A stretch of DNA of 64,000 bases from Microbacterium sp. (GTDB lineage: Bacteria; Actinomycetota; Actinomycetes; Actinomycetales; Microbacteriaceae), in the NCBI RefSeq assembly GCF_031180975.1, contig NZ_JAPSLI010000007.1, positions 62,001-126,000 on the forward strand, given 5' to 3'. The position numbers and the translations under genes are program-made. Below the pieces are notes generated by a model, which was given only the letters and a program-made list of their open reading frames with translations, was not told the DNA's origin and searched no databases. This document shows, piece by piece, positions 1 to 8,012 of the stretch; the stretch's first letter is position 1; the number at the start of each line of letters is the position of its first letter.

Positions 1-346
1 CGCGCGTGAGATCGCGTTCGGTGATCGCGATGGTGACGATCAGCCCGTGCTCGTCAGCGCCGCGTGCCACGCCGGAGGCGATCAGCCCGAAGTACGGGTC
101 GGCGATGTCGGCGACGAGCAGAGCGATCACGGCCGAGGTGCCGCGCGCGGTGGCCTGGGCGGACAGGTTGGCGGTGTACCCCAGCTCGGACGCGGCGCGC
201 TCGACGCGTTCGCGGAACGACTCGGCGACCTTGCGCTCCGAGCCGTTCAGCACCCGCGAGGCGGTGGCCAGCGAGACTCCGGCGGTGCGCGCGACGTCGT
301 GCAGCGTCGGCGACGACGGGCGTAGGCGGCGCGGGTCAGCAGTCAT
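1..346 (-). CDS. LacI-family transcription repressor, amino-terminal part
   Basis: Only the first ~115 residues are visible; the frame runs off the left edge. It opens with a LacI-type helix-turn-helix (TLHDVARTAGVSLATASRVL, residues ~13-32), the hinge region, and the first strand of the sugar-binding domain (VIALLVADIADPYFGLIA). LacI-family members bind palindromic operators and release them on binding a sugar or sugar derivative. It lies downstream of the leftward oxidoreductase/isomerase operon, separated by a strong hairpin, so it probably has its own promoter just upstream. A classical LacI operator lies ahead of that operon (4643-4656), which makes local control of the operon the simplest guess. 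The ligand cannot be told from this fragment. Confidence 0.9.
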   Translation of the reverse strand, partial: MTADPRRLRPSSPTLHDVARTAGVSLATASRVLNGSERKVAESFRERVERAASELGYTANLSAQATARGTSAVIALLVADIADPYFGLIASGVARGADEHGLIVTIAITERDLTR

Positions 347-392
347 GACCCGAGCATATCCAGCGGGGGGGCGGGTGGAAGTGAGGCGTTCA

Positions 393-443
393 GGTCGCGA
401 AGAACGCCGCTCCGCGGCATCCGAAGCGGCGTTCTCCGCGACC
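393..443 (-). terminator. Rho-independent-type hairpin ending the leftward isomerase operon
   Basis: A 19-bp stem (393-411 with 425-443, 18 of 19 pairs) encloses a 13-nt loop, 12 bases beyond the stop of the last gene of the operon. There is no T tract, as is usual in high-GC actinobacteria. It separates the operon from the LacI gene. Confidence 0.75.
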
Positions 444-454
444 CGGGCACCCGT

Positions 455-1219
455 TCACGCATCGGTCGCGAGCCAGCCCCGCAGCGTCGCCGCCTCGGCG
501 GCGAGCAGCGCGGGATCGTCTTCTGGCACGAACTCCAGCAGCGCGTCGCGCGGCGGATGCGGAGCGGATGCCGCCGCGGCGAGCGCACGGCGCCACAGCG
601 CGGCCCGCTCATGCAGACGCAGCCGCTCGCCGCGCGGCCACCACGAGAACACGTGCACCGCGCTGACGTGCGCGGCGATCGCGTCGTACTCGGCGAGGGC
701 GACGTCGTCCGCGGCGCCCACTGTCGGCTGCCAATACGCCGACAGGGCGGGCGAGCCGACCTCGTCGAGCAGCCGCAGCGTGCTGGGCGGTGTGTCGGCC
801 AGCGTGCCGCCGTGGTATTCGAGAGCGAGCCCGATCCCCCGCGCGGATGCCGCGGCGCAGGCGTCCCGGAGCCGCGCGGCCGTGTCCGCCCAGTCCGCGT
901 CCGACGCCTCGGTGGAGCCGACCGTCCCCGCCCACACCCGCACCCGGTCCGCGCCGAGCGCCTCGGCACTGTCGAGCACGGGGGTGATGTCCTCCCCCGT
1001 GCTCGCCCGGAAGTACGAGCCGTACGAGCACACCGCGAGTCCGGCATCCGTCGTCGCCGCGGCGACCACCGCGGCGCGCTCGGGGTCACCGGGCGGCACG
1101 TGCAGGTCGCCGCCCCACTCGATCACCTCGAGTCCCGCCTCGGCGGCCACTGCGACGACCTCCTCGGCCGCGAGTTGCCGGAACGTCACCGAGCACAGTC
1201 CGGGCCGGATCTTGGTCAT
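455..1219 (-). CDS. Sugar phosphate isomerase/epimerase-like TIM-barrel protein
   Basis: A 254-residue protein of the xylose-isomerase-like TIM-barrel (AP-endonuclease 2) superfamily. It opens with MTKIRPGLCSVTFRQL; an AGGA ribosome site ~9 bases upstream supports this start over a longer in-frame one. The family's metal-ligand strands are suggested by VIEWGGDLHV (~35-44), LALEYHGGTL (~150) and VHVFSWWP (~190). Members isomerise or epimerise sugars and inositol derivatives, and some remove 3-keto-sugars from glycosides alongside Gfo/Idh/MocA oxidoreductases, which fits the first gene of this operon. It is the last operon gene, 132 bp behind the previous one, with repeat sequence in the gap. 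Substrate unknown. Confidence 0.8.
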   Translation of the reverse strand: MTKIRPGLCSVTFRQLAAEEVVAVAAEAGLEVIEWGGDLHVPPGDPERAAVVAAATTDAGLAVCSYGSYFRASTGEDITPVLDSAEALGADRVRVWAGTVGSTEASDADWADTAARLRDACAAASARGIGLALEYHGGTLADTPPSTLRLLDEVGSPALSAYWQPTVGAADDVALAEYDAIAAHVSAVHVFSWWPRGERLRLHERAALWRRALAAAASAPHPPRDALLEFVPEDDPALLAAEAATLRGWLATDA

Positions 1220-1255
1220 GATTTCATCCTGTCTCAAGTCGCGTTCAGGAAGGGG

Positions 1256-1335
1256 CGTTTCGTCTCGGTCGCAGGCTCCCTCGCTCAACGACCGAGAGTC
1301 GAGCGCCCGCGGGCGTCCTCCCTCAACGGACCGGG
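1256..1335. repeat. Degenerate copies of palindromic repeat family A
   Basis: In the 132-bp gap between two operon genes, CGTTTCGTCTCGGTCGC followed by CTCGCTCAACGACCG is the right half of the palindrome seen complete at 16592-16684. A second, decayed arm (CTCAACGGACCGGG) follows. No gene is visible in this gap. Confidence 0.75.
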
Positions 1336-1351
1336 AGGTGGGCGACCGGGG

Positions 1352-2218
1352 TCAGCGATCGAGGTGCGGGGTGATCGTCTCGGCGAAGGATGCCGCGGTG
1401 CGGGCCACCACGGTCGCCGGATCGTCGGACCAGATGTCGGCGTTGAAGATCTCCACCTCGATGTCGCGGTCGTAGCCGGTCGCGATCACGGCACGCGTCA
1501 GCGACCCGAAGTCGATGACGCCGTCGCCCATGTAGTGCCGCGACAGCAGCACGTCGGCCGGGAACGGCGTCTTCCAGTCGCACACCTGGTAGGTGGCGAT
1601 GCGCCCTTCGCGACCGGCGCGCTCGATCTGCTCGAACACCTGCGGGTCCCACCAGATGTGGAAGGTGTCCACGGCGGCACCCACGACGGCCGCGTCGAAG
1701 TCGGCGGCGATGTCCAGTGCCTGGCCGAGCGTCGACACGACGGCGCGGTCCGAGGCGTACATCGGGTGCAGCGGCTCGATCGCCAGCGTCACCCCGGCCG
1801 CTTTCGCGTCGTCGGCGAGCGCGCCGATGGCGTCGCGCACGCGCTCGCGGGCGCCGATGAGGTCGCGGGACCCGTCCGGCAGACCACCCGCCACCAGGAC
1901 GAGCACCGCGGTCGACCCCTCCGCGCCGGCGGCCGCCAGGGTGGCGGTCTCCTCGATCGCGCGGCGGTTGTCGTCCAGCGCGGCGGTGCGCTCCGGACCC
2001 TCCGGAAGGGTGAAGAAGCCGCCCCGGCAGTGCGTGCTGAAGCGCAGACCGGAGTCGGCGAGCATCTTCGCGGCGGTGTCGAGCCCCACCTCGTTGACCG
2101 GCTCGCGCCACAGGCCGATGGCCTGCACCCCGGCATCCTTCGTCACGCGCAGGGCGGTGGCGAGGTCGGCGTACTTGATGGTGGCCTGATTGATGGACAG
2201 GCGGGGGTCGGCGGTCAT
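1352..2218 (-). CDS. Sugar phosphate isomerase/epimerase-like TIM-barrel protein (second copy)
   Basis: A 288-residue member of the same TIM-barrel superfamily as the next operon gene but only distantly similar to it. The start MTADPRLSINQATIKYA is chosen because its ATG overlaps the stop of the DUF993 gene as ATGA, the usual sign of translational coupling; the open frame upstream has shadow-like composition. Motifs that look like metal-ligand strands are LAIEPLHPMY (~147), VDTFHIWWDP (~185) and DIEVEIFNAD (~260). Two such proteins in one operon with a Gfo/Idh/MocA oxidoreductase recall inositol-type and 3-keto-sugar pathways, where oxidation at C3 is followed by epimerisation or elimination. 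The exact reaction is not determinable here. Confidence 0.82.
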   Translation of the reverse strand: MTADPRLSINQATIKYADLATALRVTKDAGVQAIGLWREPVNEVGLDTAAKMLADSGLRFSTHCRGGFFTLPEGPERTAALDDNRRAIEETATLAAAGAEGSTAVLVLVAGGLPDGSRDLIGARERVRDAIGALADDAKAAGVTLAIEPLHPMYASDRAVVSTLGQALDIAADFDAAVVGAAVDTFHIWWDPQVFEQIERAGREGRIATYQVCDWKTPFPADVLLSRHYMGDGVIDFGSLTRAVIATGYDRDIEVEIFNADIWSDDPATVVARTAASFAETITPHLDR

Positions 2219-3420
2219 GCGTCCACTCCGTTCAGGCGCAGCGTCCCGTGCCAGCGCTCGCGTGCCAGGTCGGGGTTCTCGAGGGCGAGCGACGCGTTCG
2301 CGAGCTCGACGATGCGGCTCAGGTGCGGCAGGCTGCGCGCGGAGTGCAGACCGCCCACCATCTGGAACGCGGCCTGATGGCCGTTCAGCCACGCGAGGAA
2401 CGCGACGCCGGTCTTGTAGTAGAACGTGGGCGCGGCGAACACCTGACGGCTGAGCTCCTCGGTGGGTCCAAGGATCCGCTCGTAGGCGGCGGGGTCCCCG
2501 GCGTCGAGCGCCTGGATCGCGGCCGAGGCGACCGGGGTGATGGCGGCGAATGCACCGAGGAGAGCGTCGGAGTAGGTGCGTTTTGCGGGCGTTCCGTCTC
2601 GCTCGCCTTCGGCGGGCTCACTCAACGACCGGGGACCGATCAGCGAGACGTAGTTGAAGTCGTCGCCGGTGAACATCCGCACCCCCTCGGGGAGGCGCTC
2701 CCGCACCGAGATCTCGCTCTCGGCGTTCAACAGACTCATCTTCACGCCGGCGACCTTCGACGGGTCCTCCGCGATGATCTCCAGCAGTACCTCGGATGCC
2801 GTCTGCCAGTCCGACGCGCCGAAGTAGCCCTCCAGCTCGGGGTCGAACGCCGTGCCGAGCCAGTGCAGCACGACGGGCGCCGAGGCCGACGACAGTACCG
2901 CGCGGTACACCCGGCGGTAGTCGTCTGCGCTCGTCGCCACGCGTGCGAGATGACGGGATGCCATCAGCACCGGCCCCGCACCCTGCTCCTCGGTGAAGTG
3001 CAGCTGCTCCTTGTAGGCGTCGATCACCCGGTCGAGCGTGATGTGCGTCTCGTCGACGTGGTCGGTGTTGACCCCGACCACGACCGAGCCGCCCTCCTCA
3101 CGGGCGACCTCGGCGCTGCGGGCGATGAGCTCGCGGGTGGCGGCGGCGTCCAGACCCATGTTGCGCTGCGCGGTATCCATGGCGTCCGCGACGCCGAGGC
3201 CCCAGGAGTACACGTTGCGGCGGAACGCCAGCGTGGCGTCCCAGTCCACGTCGGCGGGCCGGCCGGGGGTGTTGTCGGCGTGCGCCTTCGGCACGACGTG
3301 CGCCGCCGCGTACGCGACGCGGCTGGCGAGCGGGGAGGACGGGCGGGTGTAGCCGCCGGAGTCGTTCAGTGCGGCGTCCGACGTCGTCCCGTCGGCGGCG
3401 AGCAGGCGAATGGTGCTCAT
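2215..3420 (-). CDS. DUF993 family protein (dihydrodipicolinate-synthase-like TIM barrel)
   Basis: A 401-residue protein that matches the DUF993 family, distant relatives of dihydrodipicolinate synthase/N-acetylneuraminate lyase aldolases; recognisable stretches are VVVGVNTDHVDETHITLDRV (~113-132), APVVLHWLGTAFDP (~181) and GVKMSLLNAESEISVRERLP (~225-244). The family is typically found with Gfo/Idh/MocA oxidoreductases and sugar isomerases, as here, so a retro-aldol or lyase step on an oxidised sugar is plausible but unproven. It starts 4 bases after the oxidoreductase stop. Oddity: residues ~263-277 (RSLSEPAEGERDGTP) are encoded by half of a palindromic intergenic repeat inserted in frame, in a loop just after the conserved FTGDDFNYVSLI. 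Confidence 0.82.
   Translation of the reverse strand: MSTIRLLAADGTTSDAALNDSGGYTRPSSPLASRVAYAAAHVVPKAHADNTPGRPADVDWDATLAFRRNVYSWGLGVADAMDTAQRNMGLDAAATRELIARSAEVAREEGGSVVVGVNTDHVDETHITLDRVIDAYKEQLHFTEEQGAGPVLMASRHLARVATSADDYRRVYRAVLSSASAPVVLHWLGTAFDPELEGYFGASDWQTASEVLLEIIAEDPSKVAGVKMSLLNAESEISVRERLPEGVRMFTGDDFNYVSLIGPRSLSEPAEGERDGTPAKRTYSDALLGAFAAITPVASAAIQALDAGDPAAYERILGPTEELSRQVFAAPTFYYKTGVAFLAWLNGHQAAFQMVGGLHSARSLPHLSRIVELANASLALENPDLARERWHGTLRLNGVDA
2591..2634. repeat. Palindromic repeat family A, half copy inside a coding region
   Basis: GTTCCGTCTCGCTCGCC and GGGCTCACTCAACGACCGGGG match the right half of the repeat found between genes at 16592-16684 and 34011-34364. Here it is within the DUF993 gene and keeps the frame open. 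Confidence 0.8.
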
Positions 3421-3424
3421 CGGT

Positions 3425-4588
3425 TCAGCCCAGGCTCAGCGAGTCGAGCACGATCTTGCGGCCCTCGGCGCTGGACGCGAGTGCCGCCTCGGCGAGCTGC
3501 ACGCCGCGCGCGCCGGCGACCAGATCGAACGGATAGTCGGTGCCGAGCACGTAGGACTCCAGGAACTCCTCCCACTGCTGGCGGAAGCCGTTCTGGAACA
3601 CGTCGTTGGTGGGCACCTCGGCCCAGTCGGCGTCGTAGTCGTGGCTGTCGGCCAGGTCGGGGTTCCACACCGGCTTCGGGGTGACGTTGCGGTGCTGGAT
3701 CTTGGCACCGAACAGACCCACCACGGCGGAGCCGTGCGTGCCGTCGACCTGGAACTCGACCAGCTCGTCACGGTTGACGCGCACCGTCCAGGAGGAGTTG
3801 ATCTCGGCGATCACGCCGCCCTCGAGCTCGAAGATGCCGTAGGCGGCGTCCTCGGCGGTGGCGGTGTACTTCTCGCCCTTCTCGTCCCAGCGCTCCGGGA
3901 TGTGCGTCGCCGCCTGCGCGTACACGCTCTTGACCTCGCCGAACAGGTTCTCCAGCACATAGTTCCAGTGCGGGAACATGTCGGAGATGATGCCGCCGCC
4001 GTCCTCGGTGCGGTAGTTCCAGCTGGGGCGCTGCGCGGGCTGCCAGTCGCCCTCGAACACCCAGTAGCCGAACTCGCCGCGCACGGACAGCACACGCCCG
4101 AAGAATCCGGAGTCGACGAGCCGCTTCAGCTTCTGCAGACCTGGCAGGTAGAGCTTGTCATGCACGACGCCGGTCTTGACGCCGGCCTCCTTGGCGAGGC
4201 GGGCGAGCTCCATCGCCTCCTCGACCGACTCAGCGGTGGGCTTCTCGGTGTAGATCGCCTTGCCGGCGGCGATCGCCTTGCGGATCGCGGCAGCACGCGC
4301 CTTGGTGACGAGGAAGTCGGCGTAGATCTCCCACTGCGGGTCGGCCAGCGCCGCGTCGAGGTCGGTGGTGTAGTCCTGGATGCCGTGCTGCGCGGCGATC
4401 TCCGCCAGCTTGGCCTCGCTGCGGCCGACCAGCAGCGGTCGGACGGTGACCTTCGAGCCGTCGGGCAGCTCGATGCCGCCCTGGTCGCGGATGGCCAGGA
4501 TCGAGCGCACCAGATGCTGCCGGTAGCCCATGCGTCCGGAGACGCCGTTCATGATGATGCCGATCTCACGGGTCGTCGCCTGTGACAT
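3425..4588 (-). CDS. Gfo/Idh/MocA family NAD(P)-dependent oxidoreductase
   Basis: A 387-residue oxidoreductase, cytosolic. The amino-terminal nucleotide-binding turn is the variant GVSGRMG (15-21) rather than GxGxxG, and the family's catalytic-lysine motif EKP sits at 115-117 (AIYTEKPTAES). The carboxy-terminal half has the substrate domain with a DGGGIISDMFPHWNYVLENL helix. Such enzymes oxidise a sugar hydroxyl (often C3) or a cyclitol with NAD(P)+. First gene of the leftward operon; the start MSQATTREIG follows a LacI-type operator 55 bp upstream. The alternative start 41 codons earlier would lie across the operator and has no ribosome site. Substrate unknown. Confidence 0.88.
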   Translation of the reverse strand: MSQATTREIGIIMNGVSGRMGYRQHLVRSILAIRDQGGIELPDGSKVTVRPLLVGRSEAKLAEIAAQHGIQDYTTDLDAALADPQWEIYADFLVTKARAAAIRKAIAAGKAIYTEKPTAESVEEAMELARLAKEAGVKTGVVHDKLYLPGLQKLKRLVDSGFFGRVLSVRGEFGYWVFEGDWQPAQRPSWNYRTEDGGGIISDMFPHWNYVLENLFGEVKSVYAQAATHIPERWDEKGEKYTATAEDAAYGIFELEGGVIAEINSSWTVRVNRDELVEFQVDGTHGSAVVGLFGAKIQHRNVTPKPVWNPDLADSHDYDADWAEVPTNDVFQNGFRQQWEEFLESYVLGTDYPFDLVAGARGVQLAEAALASSAEGRKIVLDSLSLG

Positions 4589-4642
4589 GGTGGTCCGTTC
4601 TGTCGTCGTGTTCGGGAAAGCGCGGATGACGCCACGCGAGCG

Positions 4643-4656
4643 GGTAAGCGCTTTCC
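4643..4656. promoter_or_regulatory. LacI-family operator ahead of the oxidoreductase operon
   Basis: GGTAAGCGCTTTCC is a near-perfect palindrome centred on GC with the AAGCGCTT core typical of LacI/CcpA-type sites. It lies 55 bp upstream of the leftward operon and ~150 bp upstream of the divergent secreted protein. The LacI gene at the left edge is the nearest candidate regulator. Confidence 0.65.
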
Positions 4657-4703
4657 GATAGGGTGCCACGAGACGCCGCGCACCGCAAGCGCGAACCCGC
4701 GAG

Positions 4704-4722
4704 ATGTTCAAGTCTGTTCACC
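4704..4722. promoter_or_regulatory. Direct-repeat operator (TGTTCA pair), copy 1
   Basis: ATGTTCAAGTCTGTTCACC holds two TGTTCA boxes 10 bp apart, one helical turn. Sixteen of 19 bases match the site at 12114-12132 ahead of the hydroxyacid dehydrogenase operon. TGTTC boxes are known from DeoR/GlpR operators, and two DeoR-type regulators lie between the two sites. Confidence 0.6.
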
Positions 4723-4806
4723 TGTGCACATTCGTGCGACCGCGGCTGAAACCATGGCAGGCGTCCGCCTCCCCCCGGCGGAGTGTGCGATTCGAGGAGG
4801 AGTCAC

Positions 4807-7800
4807 GTGCACGTGAAACGATCGAGGACGCTCTGCGCAGCCGCAGCCGCGGTCCTCTTCCTGACCGGCGTCCCCGCCACGGCGGCGGTCGCCGCCGACG
4901 GCCTGGCCGGCGGCATCCACTACGCGAGCGATCTGGACTGGGTCTCTGCCACGAACGGCTGGGGACCGGTGGAGCGCGATTACAACAACGGCTCTCGCGC
5001 CGTCCCCGACACGGCGCGGACCATCCAGTCCATCCGCGGCGTGCAGTACCCGAAGGGTCTCGGCACCCACGCCCCTGCCCGGATCGTGTACGACGTGGCA
5101 CAGCAGTGCACCCAGCTGATCGGCTACGTCGGCATCGACGACAGCCAGAACGGACGCGGCAGGGTCGACTTCGTGGTGAAGGCGGACGGCGCCGAGAAGT
5201 TCCGCATGGAGCAGACCGGCACCAGCCCGGTCGGCCGGTTGAACCTCGACATCCGCGGCACCTCGACCATCGAGCTGATCGTCGAGGCGGGCCCCGAGGG
5301 CAATGGCAACGACCACGCCGACTGGGCCGACCTGAAGTTCAACTGCACCGACGGGTTCATCGCCCAACCGCTCACGCTCACCCCGGAGGACGCCGACCTG
5401 TCGCTGCTCGCCCCAGGCATGCCCGTGACGATCGCGGTGACCGGCGCCAACCCGAAGACCCCGGTGACCGTCGCGTTCGAGGGCACCTCCGTCGTCGCCA
5501 ACGCCGACGACTCCGGCCGCGCGGTCGCCACCTTCGTGGTCCCCGCCGACACGCAGCCGGGCAGCTACGAGATCACCGCCTCCGCCGAGGCACTGTTCGG
5601 CGCGACCGCCGAGGGCAGGATCGCCGCGAACGTCGTCGCGGTGTCCGACCGCATCCACCACGTCGACTGCTCGGCCGAGGGCGTGGGCGACGGCTCGGCC
5701 GCCGACCCCTACACCTCGCTCGCGCAGCTCGACGGCATCCTGTTCCAGCCGGGCGAGAAGGTGCTGTTCAAGCGGGGCGCCGAGTGCATCGGCACGTTCG
5801 CACCGAAGGGTTCCGGGCTCGACACGGCGCCGATCGTGGTGTCGCCGTACGGCGACGGCGAAGAGCCGGCGACCATCAACGGCAACGGCGCGCTGGCCGC
5901 CATCCACCTGCTCAACGTGAGCAACTGGACCGTCGACGGCATGCACGTGATCAACCCCGGCACCCCGGACCGCCGCCGCGTCGGCATCCTCTACGAGATC
6001 AACGACGGCTCCATCCGCCGCGGCGCGGTGCTGACGAACAACCACGTCGAGCGCGTCGCCGGCTGGTCCGACAAGACCACGCTCGGCAACAGCTTCTCCC
6101 GCTCCGCCGGCATCTCGGTGCTCGGCGACGGCATCGGCGCGTTCCACGGCATCACCGTCACCGGCAACGAGGTCAACGACACCGCTGCTGGCGGCATCAA
6201 GCTCTCCGCTCCCGACACGACGCAGCGCTACAACACCAAGGTCTACGTCGCCCGCAACGACATCCACGACGTGGGCGGCGACGGTATCGTGATCCACAAC
6301 TCCGACAAGCCGGTCATCGAGTACAACTCGGCGATCGACCTCGGACACGGCGAGTACCCGTTCATCAACGGCAACTTCGCCGGCATGTGGCCGTACAACT
6401 CGGTGGATCCGCTCTTCCAGTACAACGTCGTCGGCAACAGTGTGAAGTCGATCTACGACTCCACGGCGTGGGACTGCGACATGAAGATCAAGGGCAGCTG
6501 CACGTTCCAGTACAACTACTCGTACGGCAATGCCGGCGGCTTCTACCTGGACTGCATCTCGGGCTGCGGCACGGCGTCCACGACCGCGCACGCGGTGCTT
6601 CGGTACAACGTCTCGCAGGACGACTGCCGGCTCGCCGGCTCCAGCGGCGGGCCCGGCCTGCACCGCATCTACAACAACACGTTCTCATGTCTGAACCGGC
6701 CCTTCGAGGACGACATGAACGCGCCGCGTGAGGTCAAGAACAACATCTTCATCGCGCCGGGCGGTGTGCTCCGCTCCGACAAGGGTGTGTACGCGAACAA
6801 CGCGTACTTCGGTGGCATCCAGCCTCCCGCGACCGAGACCGGCGCGGTCGTCGGCGACCCCGAGCTGGTCGCGGCAGGCAGCGGGCAGCTGACCCGCGAA
6901 CTGCCCGGCTACCGCCTCGCGGTCGGCTCGCCGCTGCTGGGCGCGGGCACCTCGATCGCGGATGCCGGTGAGCGCGACTTCTTCGGCAACCCGATCCCCG
7001 CGACGCCGAACATCGGCGCCTACCAGGGCGAGGGCGTCGAGGAGACCGCACTGCCGCTGCGGGCGCTGGTGAACCAGACGGCGGTCGCGTCGACCGCGAA
7101 CCCGCGCAACGGCGCGATCACCACCGACTACCGGGTGTACTCCGCCGAGGCGCTCGCCGACGCCGGCCTGGCCGTCGGTGAGAAGGTGACCGCGTTCGAC
7201 ACCCAGATCGACTGGCACCCGACCGCGGTCGGCACCCCGGATGCCGTGAAGGCGGCCGGTCAACGGCTGTCGCTGCACGGCGAGGGGAACGCGCTCGTCG
7301 TGGCCGGGTTCTCCGTCGGCACCGCGGGCGCCCGGACGGCGACCGTGCACTTCCAGGACGGCACGAGCGAGGAGGTCGAGATCGACCTGCCGCTGTGGTC
7401 GGAGACGGCGGCGACGGGCGACGACACCGTGGTGCTCGGCACCGCCGCGTCGTACCTGAAGCGCGACCGCCCGTACCTGGGCGGCACCGTCTCGACGGTG
7501 GAGGCGCCGGCCTCGGTGTTCGCCCAGCGCATCCCGCTGTCGGGCAAGCCGGTGGACAGCGTCACCCTGCCTGACGGCAGCCCGCTGACCGGTGACGGGC
7601 TCAGCCTGTTCGCGGTCGAGCTCACCGGCAGCGCCGTGCCGACCGGCATCGAGGTCCTGGGCGAGTGCCGCGGGCCGAACGGCTGGCTGCACGTCGAGGT
7701 CGGCAACGAGCACGACGCCGACGTCGACCTGGCCATCACGTCGCCCCTCGGCGAGGAGGTCGTCGAGGATCTGAAGCCGGGCAAGGACACCCGCGCGTCG

Positions 7801-7911
7801 TTCAAGATCGACGACGGGTTCGACGCAGGGGAGGTCACGGTGGTGGCGACGGATGCCGACGGCGCCCGCACCACCGGCGTCGCCCCGTTCCAGGCGGTCG
7901 ACTGCGACTGA
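4807..7911 (+). CDS. Secreted NPCBM / right-handed beta-helix carbohydrate-active protein
   Basis: A 1034-residue exported protein. A Sec signal peptide (~1-30, ending ATAAVAA) leads to an NPCBM-type carbohydrate-binding domain (~33-175; RGVQYPKGLGTHAP and the closing NDHADWADLKF are characteristic). An Ig-like stretch (~180-275) precedes a parallel beta-helix (~285-600) with repeating N-x-I/V turns, as in pectate lyases and polysaccharide hydrolases. The tail (~690-1034) has further Ig-like domains and no anchor. GTG at 4807 is chosen for the GGAGGAG just upstream; GTG at 4813 is also possible. The substrate is not evident, but position beside a heparinase-fold protein and an importer suggests extracellular polysaccharide cleavage or binding. 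Confidence 0.82.
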   Translation: MHVKRSRTLCAAAAAVLFLTGVPATAAVAADGLAGGIHYASDLDWVSATNGWGPVERDYNNGSRAVPDTARTIQSIRGVQYPKGLGTHAPARIVYDVAQQCTQLIGYVGIDDSQNGRGRVDFVVKADGAEKFRMEQTGTSPVGRLNLDIRGTSTIELIVEAGPEGNGNDHADWADLKFNCTDGFIAQPLTLTPEDADLSLLAPGMPVTIAVTGANPKTPVTVAFEGTSVVANADDSGRAVATFVVPADTQPGSYEITASAEALFGATAEGRIAANVVAVSDRIHHVDCSAEGVGDGSAADPYTSLAQLDGILFQPGEKVLFKRGAECIGTFAPKGSGLDTAPIVVSPYGDGEEPATINGNGALAAIHLLNVSNWTVDGMHVINPGTPDRRRVGILYEINDGSIRRGAVLTNNHVERVAGWSDKTTLGNSFSRSAGISVLGDGIGAFHGITVTGNEVNDTAAGGIKLSAPDTTQRYNTKVYVARNDIHDVGGDGIVIHNSDKPVIEYNSAIDLGHGEYPFINGNFAGMWPYNSVDPLFQYNVVGNSVKSIYDSTAWDCDMKIKGSCTFQYNYSYGNAGGFYLDCISGCGTASTTAHAVLRYNVSQDDCRLAGSSGGPGLHRIYNNTFSCLNRPFEDDMNAPREVKNNIFIAPGGVLRSDKGVYANNAYFGGIQPPATETGAVVGDPELVAAGSGQLTRELPGYRLAVGSPLLGAGTSIADAGERDFFGNPIPATPNIGAYQGEGVEETALPLRALVNQTAVASTANPRNGAITTDYRVYSAEALADAGLAVGEKVTAFDTQIDWHPTAVGTPDAVKAAGQRLSLHGEGNALVVAGFSVGTAGARTATVHFQDGTSEEVEIDLPLWSETAATGDDTVVLGTAASYLKRDRPYLGGTVSTVEAPASVFAQRIPLSGKPVDSVTLPDGSPLTGDGLSLFAVELTGSAVPTGIEVLGECRGPNGWLHVEVGNEHDADVDLAITSPLGEEVVEDLKPGKDTRASFKIDDGFDAGEVTVVATDADGARTTGVAPFQAVDCD

Positions 7912-7929
7912 TCCGCTCCGGCGGGTTCG

Positions 7930-7961
7930 CGAGGGGGTGGCGCGTATGCGCCACCCCCTCG
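7930..7961 (+). terminator. Strong hairpin terminator after the secreted protein
   Basis: A perfect 14-bp stem (CGAGGGGGTGGCGC with its complement) closes a GTAT tetraloop 19 bases past the stop codon. No T tract. Confidence 0.85.
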
Positions 7962-8012
7962 GCGTCCGACCGGGAGTACCTCGGCGCGGGCGGCGCGCGC
8001 GGGGGAGGTAGC

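Noticed and set aside
4704..6731. Long Arg-rich frames overlapping the secreted beta-helix protein
   Set aside because: Arg/Pro-rich shadows typical of GC-rich DNA; no family features on either strand.
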